Of a stretch of DNA of 64,000 nt, positions 7,736-16,700 are shown piece by piece. The stretch's first letter is position 1. Every line of letters starts with the position of its first letter. Source of the stretch: VAXT01 sp963794605. GTDB lineage: Bacteria > Actinomycetota > Thermoleophilia > Gaiellales > Gaiellaceae. The stretch lies in contig CAWCEN010000004.1 of the NCBI GenBank assembly GCA_963794605.1, forward strand, positions 62,001 to 126,000, read 5' to 3'. The notes beneath the pieces are model-generated. The model was not told where the DNA came from. It saw only the letters and a list, made by a program, of their open reading frames with translations, and did not search any database. The position numbers and the translations under genes are program-made.

Positions 7736-7972
7736 CTAGGCGGCGCTCTGAGCCACGGCTTCGACCGGGGCATGGCGCGCGATCAGCGCGTGCGAGAGCT
7801 CCCACTGAGCCCGGGCGATCGCGATGCGATTCCGCTCGAGCTTGGCGGAGCCGGCCTGGGAGGCGCGCATGGACTGGCGCTCCAGGGTGAGTGCACCGAG
7901 GAGATCGGTCAGCGACTCGACGGTCTTCGCCGAACGACTGCGCCGGAAGCGGATGGGCCGCAGAGGAGTCAT
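7736..7972 (-). CDS. Small hypothetical basic/helical protein (78 residues)
   Basis: The frame starting ATG at 7972 encodes 78 residues with a basic N-terminus (MTPLRPIRFRRSRSAKTVES) and a long helical stretch rich in Ala, Arg, Glu and Leu. An earlier ATG at 7999 is possible, but a TACACA/CACACT hexamer (forward 7979-7984 region) lies just upstream of 7972 and favours the shorter form. No family is recognised. It is divergent from the aminopeptidase gene and could be a small structural or DNA-associated protein; that is speculation. Confidence 0.45.
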   Translation of the reverse strand: MTPLRPIRFRRSRSAKTVESLTDLLGALTLERQSMRASQAGSAKLERNRIAIARAQWELSHALIARHAPVEAVAQSAA

Positions 7973-8080
7973 GCCCGCAGTGTGTATCGGCAAGATCAAA
8001 AGAAAGTAAAGACTGGTCGAAAGTTGTGTAAACCTTCGGCGGCCACCGTAGAAACCCTGTCGGATAGCATCGCGGCCCCA

Positions 8081-9529
8081 ATGCGGGTCGAAGTCGCAGA
8101 CGCGTTTCCGGAGGCCGACGTCCTCGCAATCCCCGTCGGCCCCAACGGCATTCCCGCCGGCGGCGACGTGCAGGGAGCCGCTCGGATCGCCGAGGAAGAG
8201 GACGTCGCCGCGAAAGCCGGACGGACCGCCGTGCTATACGCGGAGGAGCCGTCCAAGCGGTTCGTCCTCGTCGGGCTGGGCCCGGCCGACGAGCTCGACG
8301 CGGACACGGTGCGCACGGCGGCCGCTTCCGTCGCCGAGGCGACCGAGCGCGTAGGCGGAACGCTCGCCTGGCTGCTCGACGACTCGCTTCCCAAGGAGGA
8401 GCAGGCGCGGGCGGTCGTCGACGGCCTGATCCTCGGCACCTACGACCCGGGACGCTGGAAGTCCAGTTCGAAGCAGGATCACCCGTTCGAGCGACTCGTC
8501 CTCGTCGGCGGCGACCAGAGCCTCGCCGACTCAGCGGAGCGGGCCGCGAGGATCGCCGACGGCGCGAACCGCGCGCGCGACCTCGCGAACACCGGCGCGA
8601 ACATCCTCACGCCCGAGAAACTCGCCGCACGTGCGAGCGAGATCGCGGACGAGCACGAGCATCTGACGGCCGAGGCGCTCGGCCCCGACGAGTTCACAGA
8701 GCTCGGCATGGGCGCCTTCGCGGGGGTTGCGCAGGGCAGTCACAACCCGGCGCGCATGATCGTCATGCGCTACGAGCCGCCCTCGCCGAACGGCGACGTC
8801 GTGCTGGGGCTCGTCGGAAAGGCGATCACGTTCGACACGGGCGGCATCTCGATCAAGCCGGCGCTCTACATGGAGGACATGAAGGGGGACATGTCCGGTG
8901 GAGGCGCCGTCGTCGAAAGCATGGGCGTCATCGCCGAGCTTGGGCTACCGCTCCGCACCCTGGCGGTCGTCGCGGCGAGTGAGAACGCGGTCGGCGGCGG
9001 CGCGTTCCGGCCGGGAGACATCCTGACCGCGATGAACGGCAAGACGATCGAGATCACGAACACGGACGCGGAGGGCCGCCTCGTGTTGGCCGACGCGCTC
9101 CACTACGCACGCACGCTCGGCGCGACGCACCTCGTCGACTTCGCCACGCTCACGGGCGCGATGAACCGCGCCTTCGGCGACCTCTACGCGGGCGTGATGG
9201 GCAACGACGACGAGTGGCGAGACGAGATCGTGGCGGCCGGCGAGGCGAGCGGCGACCATGCCTGGCCGTGGCCGATGCACCGCCGCTACCGCGCCATCAT
9301 CGACTCGGCGTTCGCAGACATGAAGAACTCGTCCGTCCGCGGCCAGGCGCAGCCGACCTACGCCGCTTCCTTCCTCCAGGAGTTCGTCGGCGAGGGCCCA
9401 TGGGCGCACGTCGACGTCGCCGGCACCGCGTTCCTCACGTGGGGCCGGAACGACTACCTCTCGCAGAAGGGCGGCACCGGCTACGGCGTCCGCCTCATCG
9501 CCGAGCTGGCGACGAAACTGAGCGCGTGA
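8081..9529 (+). CDS. pepA: Leucyl aminopeptidase (M17)
   Basis: This 482-residue protein is a cytosolic M17 leucine aminopeptidase. The catalytic C-terminal domain shows the Lys and first metal ligands in VGKAITFDTGGISIKP and the family signature NTDAEGRLVLADAL with its Asp/Glu metal ligands and Arg. Length matches the family. The ATG at 8081 fits the family N-terminus, with TAGCAT at 8065-8070 ten bases before it and no Shine-Dalgarno. It removes N-terminal residues from peptides in protein turnover. The stop overlaps the GTG of the acyl-CoA dehydrogenase (GTGA, 9526-9529), so the two are coupled. Confidence 0.9.
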   Translation: MRVEVADAFPEADVLAIPVGPNGIPAGGDVQGAARIAEEEDVAAKAGRTAVLYAEEPSKRFVLVGLGPADELDADTVRTAAASVAEATERVGGTLAWLLDDSLPKEEQARAVVDGLILGTYDPGRWKSSSKQDHPFERLVLVGGDQSLADSAERAARIADGANRARDLANTGANILTPEKLAARASEIADEHEHLTAEALGPDEFTELGMGAFAGVAQGSHNPARMIVMRYEPPSPNGDVVLGLVGKAITFDTGGISIKPALYMEDMKGDMSGGGAVVESMGVIAELGLPLRTLAVVAASENAVGGGAFRPGDILTAMNGKTIEITNTDAEGRLVLADALHYARTLGATHLVDFATLTGAMNRAFGDLYAGVMGNDDEWRDEIVAAGEASGDHAWPWPMHRRYRAIIDSAFADMKNSSVRGQAQPTYAASFLQEFVGEGPWAHVDVAGTAFLTWGRNDYLSQKGGTGYGVRLIAELATKLSA

Positions 9530-10659
9530 ACTTCGACCTGACCGAAGAGCAAGAGCTCGTCCGGAGCACGGTCCGGGACTTCGCGGAGCAGAGAGTCGCG
9601 CCCGTCGCGGAGGAGCTCGACCGAGAGCACCGCTTCCCGTACGAGCTCGTGTCGGAGCTCGCCGAGCTCGGCCTGATGGGGATGCCGATCCCCGAGGAGT
9701 ACGGCGGGGGCGGCAGCGACACGGTCTCGTACGCGATCGCAGTCGAGGAGTTGACGCGAATCGACTCGTCCGTCGCGATCACCGTCGCTGCGCACACGTC
9801 GCTCGGGACGATGCCGATCTTCCTGTTCGGATCCGAGGAGCAGAAGCAGGAGTGGCTGCCCGACCTGGCCGCGGGCAAGAGGCTCGCTGCTTTCGGGCTG
9901 ACCGAGCCCGGTGCGGGGTCGGACGCGGGCGCCTCCCGCACACGCGCCGAGCTCACCGACGGCGAGTGGGTGGTCAACGGCTCGAAGATCTTCATCACGA
10001 ACGCGGGCACGGACATCTCCGCGTGCGTGACCATCACTGCGGTCACGGGCGAAGGCGAGATCTCGAACCTGATCGTCCCGAACGGGACGCCCGGCTACGA
10101 GATCTCGGCGCCGATGGAGAAGCTCGGCTGGCGCGCGTCGGACACGCGCGAGCTGTCGTTCAGGGACGCGCGCGTGCCCGAGGGCAACCTGCTCGGCCCT
10201 CGCGGCGAGGGCTTCCGGCAGTTCCTGGAGATCCTCGACGGCGGCCGGATCTCGGTTGCGGCGATGGGCGTCGGCCTCGCCCAGGGCGCATACGACCTCG
10301 CGTTCCGCTACGCCAAGGAGCGCGAACAGTTCGGCAAGCCGATCGCGACCTTCCAGGCGATCCAGTTCCAGCTCGCGGACATGGCTGTGGAGATCGAGGC
10401 GGGCCGGAACCTGGTCTACAAGGCCGCGTGGCTCAAGGACCAGGAGCGCGACTTCGCGAAAGAAGCCGCGATGGCGAAGCTCTACACGGGCGAGCTGTCA
10501 CACCGGGTCGTCAACCAGGCGCTCCAAATCCACGGCGGCTACGGCTTCATCGAGGAGTCGGCGATCGCGCGGCTCTATCGCGACCAGAAGATCCTGGAAA
10601 TTGGGGAGGGCACAAATGAAGTCCAGCGCATGGTCATCGCGCGACACCTCGGCCTCTGA
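9526..10659 (+). CDS. Acyl-CoA dehydrogenase
   Basis: The 377-residue flavoenzyme has all acyl-CoA dehydrogenase regions: FGLTEPGAGSDAGASRTRAE around the FAD-binding Ser/Thr, IFITNAGTDISACVTIT, and the C-terminal IHGGYGFIEESAIARLYRD. The catalytic base is probably the Glu in EIGEGTNEVQ. It oxidises a short- or branched-chain acyl-CoA to the 2-enoyl-CoA and passes electrons to ETF. With the hydratase and carboxylase upstream it could act in branched-chain catabolism, though pepA intervenes. Its 3' end is unusual: the last 39 bases, encoding QRMVIARHLGL and the stop, recur about 100 bases downstream. Confidence 0.88.
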   Translation: MNFDLTEEQELVRSTVRDFAEQRVAPVAEELDREHRFPYELVSELAELGLMGMPIPEEYGGGGSDTVSYAIAVEELTRIDSSVAITVAAHTSLGTMPIFLFGSEEQKQEWLPDLAAGKRLAAFGLTEPGAGSDAGASRTRAELTDGEWVVNGSKIFITNAGTDISACVTITAVTGEGEISNLIVPNGTPGYEISAPMEKLGWRASDTRELSFRDARVPEGNLLGPRGEGFRQFLEILDGGRISVAAMGVGLAQGAYDLAFRYAKEREQFGKPIATFQAIQFQLADMAVEIEAGRNLVYKAAWLKDQERDFAKEAAMAKLYTGELSHRVVNQALQIHGGYGFIEESAIARLYRDQKILEIGEGTNEVQRMVIARHLGL

Positions 10660-10761
10660 GGCCGGACTTCATTTGTCACTTCATCCCGTGCCAGGCTTCA
10701 GCCTGGCTTGGGCGCACCTTTTCCAGCGGATGGTCATCGCGCGGCACCTCGGGCTCTGAGG
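10612..10761 (+). repeat. Duplicated 3' end of the acyl-CoA dehydrogenase gene with inverted repeat
   Basis: A 39-base segment at 10623-10661, holding the codons for QRMVIARHLGL, the stop and two bases, reappears at 10723-10761 with 36 of 39 bases identical. The first copy is enclosed by 13-base inverted arms, ACAAATGAAGTCC (10612-10624) and GGACTTCATTTGT (10664-10676). The spacer contains a palindromic repeat (10688-10708). The arrangement looks like insertion of a small element that left the original gene end displaced downstream. Confidence 0.8.
10688..10708. repeat. Palindromic repeat family A, copy 1
   Basis: The core GCCAGGCTTCAGCCTGGC forms a hairpin with CCAGGCT/AGCCTGG arms. The same 21 bases recur in inverted orientation at 18301-18321, at the meaB/ilvA junction. 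Here it sits in the spacer of the duplicated acyl-CoA dehydrogenase end. Confidence 0.75.
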
Positions 10762-11394
10762 TTACGGAGAGCCGGCGTACTGCGCCTCGGTCGACTCCCC
10801 GCCCAGTCGTTGGGAGTACAGAACTTCTCCGCTGTTGTCACGCGCCAGGATCTCGGTCGCAGCGCCGGCGGGAACGTCGCGTGACGCATACGTGTTCTGC
10901 ACGACGTCCGTCCAGCGCACGTCCCCGTGCTCGTCGCGCACGCCGACGCTCGTGATCCCGTCGGCTGCGAAACCGGCGAGATACTGGACGTGCGGGTACC
11001 GATCTCCCAGCGCTGCGCGTCGAGGCGAGTAGTCATAGATCGGAAGTCGAGCTGAAGGGAACTCGGACGACGGGCACACGAGAACGCCGAAGTGAGGCCG
11101 CGCCGAAAGGGCGAGGCCGGTGATGAGACACGTGGTGCTTCCTTCGCGGGTCGTCCCCGTGTAGAAGCGAACGCCTGCTGCTTCGCGAAGCAAACGGATG
11201 GACGGAGCGATGCCCGCCTGCTCGAGCGTCGTCCGCTCGCTCGCAGGGAGGGTCGCAGGATCGACGGGCGTTCCTGTCGGCGAGAAACCACGTCGCGCCG
11301 GTGATTCGTCCGCGTTGCCCAACGCGAGCGCGGCTGTCGCGAGCCCTGCGACGACCGCGAGGCCGAGGAACCCGAAAAGCACTGACTTCTTCAT
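10762..11394 (-). CDS. Secreted or membrane-anchored hypothetical protein
   Basis: The 210-residue product begins with a typical signal or anchor sequence (MKKSVLFGFLGLAVVAGLAT, then AALALGNADES). No lipobox is seen, so either signal peptidase cleaves near ALALG-NA or the helix stays as an anchor. The exported part contains RFYTGTTREGSTTCLITGLA and VGVRDEHGDVRWTDVVQNTY, suggesting a beta-rich domain with two cysteines (STTCLITG, VLVCPSSE) that could form a disulfide. No family is recognised. The next gene on the same strand, also secreted, ends 13 bases upstream of this start, so they probably form a two-gene unit. Confidence 0.7.
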   Translation of the reverse strand: MKKSVLFGFLGLAVVAGLATAALALGNADESPARRGFSPTGTPVDPATLPASERTTLEQAGIAPSIRLLREAAGVRFYTGTTREGSTTCLITGLALSARPHFGVLVCPSSEFPSARLPIYDYSPRRAALGDRYPHVQYLAGFAADGITSVGVRDEHGDVRWTDVVQNTYASRDVPAGAATEILARDNSGEVLYSQRLGGESTEAQYAGSP

Positions 11395-11407
11395 GTTTCC
11401 CTCCCGG

Positions 11408-11869
11408 TCAGAAGAATCGAATGGCCTCGCACTTCACGTACGACGAAGCCGTGGGCGTCCGCGCAAAGTCGTAGCCGCAGAACGAGGCGTTGTACGGCGG
11501 AGCCCAAACATCCGTCCGCAGGACGACGATCGGTGGGCTCATGGCCGCGCCCGTGAACTCGAAGTAGTAATCGAGCGGCGGGATTCCCGAGCCCCAGAAG
11601 CCGACCTTGATCCAGCCGCCGTGGTCCTTGTAGACCCTCGTCCGATCCCAGTTGTTGAAGCCGCTGCATGCCAGGCTGTGGGAAGAGGGAAGGACCGCGG
11701 AGCAGCGGTTGGTCGGATACGTGGGCGTGAGATTGTTGAAGCCGTAGTACGGGCTTACGTCAGCAGCGGCGGAGGGCGCCAGGACGAGGCAGAGGGCCAA
11801 GCCGGCAACCACAGACCGAAGGCGTCGCCGCCCTCCACGTGGACGAAACAACCTGTGCGAACCCGTCAT
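11408..11869 (-). CDS. Secreted hypothetical protein
   Basis: Starting at ATG 11869 the product is 153 residues. A GGAGGT ribosome site lies 5 bases upstream of this ATG, which decides against the ATG at 11935. The N-terminus is a Sec signal with an Arg-rich front (FRPRGGRRRLRSVVAGLALC, then LVLAPSAAA), and cleavage is likely after SAAA. The mature part, rich in aromatic and Cys residues (YYGFNNLTPTYPTNRCSAVL and later SFCGYDFAR), is probably disulfide-bonded. No family is recognised. It shares direction and secretion with the downstream 210-residue protein. Confidence 0.7.
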   Translation of the reverse strand: MTGSHRLFRPRGGRRRLRSVVAGLALCLVLAPSAAADVSPYYGFNNLTPTYPTNRCSAVLPSSHSLACSGFNNWDRTRVYKDHGGWIKVGFWGSGIPPLDYYFEFTGAAMSPPIVVLRTDVWAPPYNASFCGYDFARTPTASSYVKCEAIRFF

Positions 11870-11990
11870 CAGCGACCTCCATTGCCGCAGGAAACCCAAT
11901 GCGGCCAAAGTACGAAGCGGCACGAATGTTGTCAAGTGTCAAAACAAGACGTGTCCAACGGGCTGTTTCTGTCCCGTTCGGCCGACGTTG

Positions 11991-11996
11991 TAGGCT
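11991..11996 (+). promoter_or_regulatory. Probable -10 element of a leaderless promoter
   Basis: TAGGCT at 11991-11996 lies 6 bases before the GTG start (12003) of the persulfide dioxygenase fusion, with no Shine-Dalgarno between them. This would place transcription start at or next to the start codon. The upstream 120 bases separate it from a divergent gene and contain no other candidate. Confidence 0.45.
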
Positions 11997-12002
11997 CCTT
12001 TC

Positions 12003-13343
12003 GTGCAGTTTCGGCAGTTCGTCGACGACGATCTCGGCTGCGCGTCCTACCTGATCGGCGACGAGTCCTCGGGTGAGGCCGTGGTCATCGATCCCGCGTA
12101 CGCGATCGAGCCGTACCTCGAGGAGGCGAAGAAGCGGCACGTGCGAATTACGGGCGTCCTCGAGACGCACACGCACGCCGATCACGTCTCCGGGCACGGG
12201 CGGCTCTCGCTCGAGCACGGCGTTCCCGTCCACATCCACCCCGACGCGAACCCGGACTACCCGCACGAGCCGCTCACGGACGGGCAGGAGATCTCGCTCG
12301 GCGACGTCAAGATCCGCGTCCTCCATACGCCCGGGCACCGGCCCGAGCACTGTTGTTTCGTCGTGATCGACGGCTCGCGGGGCGACGAGCCGTGGCTCGT
12401 GATCACGGGTGACTCGCTGCTGATCGGCGACGCGGCGCGGCCGGATCTCGCGAGCGAGGCGATCGAAGGTGCGACCGGCCTCTACGGCAGCCTCCAGAAG
12501 TTGCTCGAGCTCCCCGACGGCGTCGAGCTCTACCCGGGCCATGTCGCCGGCTCTCTCTGCGGAGCGGGCATGAGCTCGAAGGCGTCGTCGACGATCGGCT
12601 TCGAGCGCCGCTTCAACCATGCGCTCAACGTCGACCAGGACGAGTTCGTCCAGGAACGCGCGAACTCGTCGACCCCGCGCCCGCCGAACATGGAGAACAT
12701 CGTCGAGCTGAACCGCGGGCCGTTCGTTGGTGCGCAGCCGCCGCTCGGGACGATCGAATCGCCCAACGGCGCGTCGGTCCTCGACGTCCGCCGCCCGCGC
12801 AAGTTTGTCGCCGGACACGTCCCCGGCGCGTTCAACGTCCCCTTCGCGGGCTCCTCGTTCGCGACGAAGTCCGCCTTCCTCTTGAGCGCCGACGAGCCGG
12901 TGGCCATCTACGCCGCGTCACGGGATGAAGCCGAGGGGGCCGCCCAGGGCCTGCGCTCCGTCGGCCTCTTCGAGCTCCGCGGCTACCTCCCCCACGCCGA
13001 CACGAGCGAGACGCTCGACCCGATCGAGATCGACGACCTCGAGAGCCTGCTGGCGAACGACGAGGTCGAGGTGCTGGACGTGCGCGAGAAGTCCGAGCGC
13101 GACGAGGGCTACATCGACGGCACGCGGCACATGCCGTACCGGCTCGTCCGCGCGTTCGCCGACGATCTGCGCGCCGAGGACAAACCGGTGGTCACGATCT
13201 GCACGACGGGCTCGCGCGCGACGATCGCCGCGAGCGTCCTCACCGCGGCCGGCGTCGAGGCGCGTCCCGTGCTCGGCGGAGGTGTCGAGGACTGGGCCGA
13301 GCGTGGCGGCCAGACGGTGCACTTCCGCCGCTGTGGCAGCTGA
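12003..13343 (+). CDS. Persulfide dioxygenase-like metallo-beta-lactamase fused to two rhodanese domains
   Basis: Residues 1-240 are a metallo-beta-lactamase fold of the ETHE1 type: ETHTHADHVSGHG (HxHxDH), HTPGHRPEHCCF, ITGDSLLIGDAARPDL and LYPGHVAG supply the iron ligands and the ETHE1-like loop. Two rhodanese domains follow. The first (about 255-345) has lost its active-site Cys (VAIYAASRDEAEGAA), whereas the second (about 350-445) keeps it in TICTTGSRA. Such proteins oxidise glutathione or thiol persulfide to sulfite and move sulfane sulfur to an acceptor. The single-Cys arrangement suggests that the first rhodanese is structural or regulatory. A GNAT gene overlaps the 3' end by 11 bases. 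Confidence 0.85.
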   Translation: MQFRQFVDDDLGCASYLIGDESSGEAVVIDPAYAIEPYLEEAKKRHVRITGVLETHTHADHVSGHGRLSLEHGVPVHIHPDANPDYPHEPLTDGQEISLGDVKIRVLHTPGHRPEHCCFVVIDGSRGDEPWLVITGDSLLIGDAARPDLASEAIEGATGLYGSLQKLLELPDGVELYPGHVAGSLCGAGMSSKASSTIGFERRFNHALNVDQDEFVQERANSSTPRPPNMENIVELNRGPFVGAQPPLGTIESPNGASVLDVRRPRKFVAGHVPGAFNVPFAGSSFATKSAFLLSADEPVAIYAASRDEAEGAAQGLRSVGLFELRGYLPHADTSETLDPIEIDDLESLLANDEVEVLDVREKSERDEGYIDGTRHMPYRLVRAFADDLRAEDKPVVTICTTGSRATIAASVLTAAGVEARPVLGGGVEDWAERGGQTVHFRRCGS

Positions 13344-13779
13344 GCTCCGCGAGATCGTCCCACCGGACACCGCGCTCGCCTTCCCCGCCGTGCAGGCGCT
13401 CCGACCCCATTACGCGGACGAAGCCGCATTCGTCGAACGTGTGGACAAGGTCCAGCGCGCCGAGGGCTACCGGCTCGTAGGCATCTTCGAGGACGAGCCG
13501 GCGCATGCGCTCGCAGTTGCCGGCTTCCGGATCGGCCACATGCTCGCGTGGGGCCACTTTCTCTACGTAGACGACCTCTCGACGCTCCCGGAGGCGCGTC
13601 GCCGCGGCTACGGCCGTCAGCTCCTCGAGTGGCTAGGCGAGGAGGCCGAACGACAAGGATGCGACCACCTCCACCTCGATTCTGGACTCGGGCCGGATCG
13701 AACGAACGCGCACCGGCTCTATTTCAATGCCGGGTTGGCGATCAGCTCATTCCACTTCGTCAGGCGCTTGCAGCCATGA
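13333..13779 (+). CDS. GNAT family acetyltransferase
   Basis: The 148-residue product has the GNAT fold with LYVDDLSTLPEARRRGYGRQ as motif A (acetyl-CoA binding Q/R-x-x-G-x-G/A), preceded by a strand and followed by CDHLHLDSGLGPDRTNAHRLY and a final strand FHFVRR. GTG at 13333 overlaps the upstream gene by 11 bases, so it is probably translated with the persulfide dioxygenase fusion. Its substrate is unknown. The 3' end overlaps the convergent cyclase gene by 20 bases. Confidence 0.78.
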   Translation: MAAELREIVPPDTALAFPAVQALRPHYADEAAFVERVDKVQRAEGYRLVGIFEDEPAHALAVAGFRIGHMLAWGHFLYVDDLSTLPEARRRGYGRQLLEWLGEEAERQGCDHLHLDSGLGPDRTNAHRLYFNAGLAISSFHFVRRLQP

Positions 13780-16700
13780 GCGTCTCGCCTTCGCGAACGT
13801 AGGCCGTGGCGCCGACAGAGCGCCAGAACGCGAGCGACTGCTTCAGCTCGGCATCGGCCTCAGCTCGTCGGCCTTCCCGGACGAGCGCCTCGGCGGCCCT
13901 GAGTCGTGCATCGGCCTCCTCGGGCCGCGCGCCGGTTGCCGCATACTCGGCGGCTGCCGCCTGGAAGTCTCCCGAGACGTAGGACGCGGCCGCCCTCCGC
14001 CAAGGCGTCTTGATCCGAGCCCTCTCGATGAGAGTCACGAGCTCCGAGTCGGCGCCGAGCGCCACGAGCGCTACGGAGAGATCGCTCGGCCATGAGCTCT
14101 CGCCCCCGATGGCGAGATCGTTCTCCTCCCACCCTCTCAGGAGCTCTGCCGCAAACTCTTCCGAGCGACCTCTGTCGGTCGCCGCAAAGGCGCGAGCACC
14201 GAAGGCCAGTGCGGGCCAGATGACCTGAGGATCCTTGGCGGCTGCGGCACGCTCGAGCCCGCGCTCGGCGTCCTCCTGCGCCCCTTGCAGGTCGTCGCGA
14301 GCCAATCGAATCCGTCCACGCAGAAAGCGATCCACCGTCTCTGTCCAGAACTCTGCGGCTGTGGCCTCTTCGATGAGCGCATCAAGCCGATCCAGCGTCT
14401 CGTTCCAGCGGCCTTCGAAATAGCCGTTCCAGCACAGGTCGCTCTTGATCCAGGACAGCCAGTCACGAACCCCGAAGCGCTCTCCGAGACGGAGCGCCTC
14501 CCCCCTCATCGCCGCCGACCGCTCCAGGTCGCCGAGGTCGGCAAGCACGGATCCCAGGTTGCCGTAGGCGCGAACGCTCTCGATGGAGTTTGCTTCGAGA
14601 GCGATCGCTGCGCTCTGCTCCAGGTCTTCGATCCCGCCCCTGTCGCCGATCGCGACCCGCGCGAAACCCATGTTGTTGAGTGCGTGCGAGCGCAAATCTG
14701 CGGCGCCGAGCTGCTCCGCCATCGCGAGCGCCTCGCGCCCGGACCGGATGGCGTCCACGTTCTCGCCGGCGAGGGCCGCGAAACGTGAGACGTTGGCTGC
14801 AACGGTGGCCTTCGAGTACGAGACCGGTTGATCGGCGATCAGGGCCTCGGCCGCCCGTACCCGCTCGAAGCCTTGATCCCTCTGGCCCAGGAGCCAGAAG
14901 ATGCCTCCGGCGAGAATCTCCGCCTCGGCCGTTTGCGCGATGTCACCGGAGGCGCGCAAGGCGTCTCGAGCCTCGATGACCATATCGAGCGTGCTCGTCG
15001 GCTCGAAGGCCTGTGCGGCGCGCGCGTGTCGAAAGAGGAGATCGGAACGCAGCGGGTCGCCTGCCGGCCAGAGCTCGACCGCCGCGGCGTAGAAGCCCGT
15101 GGCAGCTGGAAAAGCGCCCAGTGCGTATGCGCGGTCGCCCGCCTCTTGGAGCCGGAAGCGCGCCCGAGTCGCGAGCTCCTTCGTCTCGACGCCGGCCGCT
15201 CGGTCGAGCTCGAGCGCTGTTAGGTAGTGGTGCGCGAGCATCTCGGCATGGTCCTCCGGACGGCCCAGCAATTCGATCCACTCCGCAGCTCGCTGGTGCT
15301 TGTCGGACCGTGCTGCCCGCGGGATCTGCGAGTACGCCACGTCGCCGACGAGGAGGTGGCTGAACACGTACTGGCTCTCCTCGCCGACGGACGATCGACG
15401 CTCGCGCCGCACGAACTCCTTCCGCTCGAGCCGATGCAGCAAGAGCTCCGACTCACGTCGATCACGGCGACCGATTCGCTCGAGCGCACCGAGCCAGAAG
15501 ACCTTGCCGACGACAGCTGCATCCTGGAGCAGAAGCTTCTCCTCGACGGGAAGCGCATCCAGGCGGGCGGCGATGATTCCCTGAACCGACTCCGGAAGCC
15601 GGAGCCCGGTTCCGTCCTGGCCCAGCTCGTCGACCATGCGCGCGAACTCCTCGGCGTACAGCGGATTGCCGCCGGCGCGCTCGATGAGCGTGGCCTGCAG
15701 GTCGGCCGGGAGCACCGACCGCTCGAGCAACCCGTGCACGAGGCGCGCCGTGTCGTCATCCGACAGCGGTGAGAGCGAGATCGTGGCCGCGTTCGGCTTG
15801 CCTCCACCCCAGCCGGGCCGCCGCGTGAGCAGCTCGGGCCGGGCAGTGCAGACCACGAGCATCGGGACTCCGCTCGCCCAGTCGACGAGGTGGTCGATGA
15901 AGTCGAGCAGGCTGTCGTCGGCCCAGTGCAGGTCCTCGAAGACCAGAACCAGCGGGCTGCGGTCAGCAAGCGTTTCGAGGAACTTCCGCCAGGCCGCGAA
16001 AGCCTCGGCCTGTCGATCGCCGCCGATGTGTTCCTCCTCGGACAGCCCGACGAGCGCCCGGAGGTGGCCCTCGACCCAGTCGCGCTCGACCGCGTCTCCG
16101 AGCGTCTCGCCGACGACAGCTGCGAGGCGCGCTTGCGCCTGCTCGGCGACGTCGGTCTCGAGGATGCCGGCATGCGCCTTGACCATTTCGCTCAGCGCCC
16201 AGTACGTGACCCCCTCGCCGTAGGGCAGGCAGCGACCCTGCCGCCAGTAGATGAGCTCTGGATCGTCCTCGAGCGCCGTGAAGAGCTCGGCGACGAGGCG
16301 ACTCTTGCCAATCCCGGGCACGCCGACGAGGGTGACGAGCTGCGGCGACTGCTCCTGCCGGGCGCGCTGGAATGTCTCGCTAAGCAGTCCGACCTCGCGC
16401 TCGCGCCCGACGAGGGGAGCGCCGGTCGTCCGGGCGACGTCGACGCCGAAGCGGGAGCGCGCCTCGCGCGCCTCCCACACCGGAATCGGCTCCGACTTGC
16501 CTTTCGCCTCGACGGCCTCACGCGGCTCGTAGGAGATCGGCGCTCGCGTGGCGCGGTAGGTCGTCTCGTCGACGAGGATCCCGTTCACGGGGGCGGCGGA
16601 CTGGAGCCGCGACGCGGTGTTCACGACATCCCCCGACGCCATGCCCTCGCCCTCGGCCGGCCGGGCCCCGAGTGCGACGAGTGCCTCGCCGGTTGTGACC

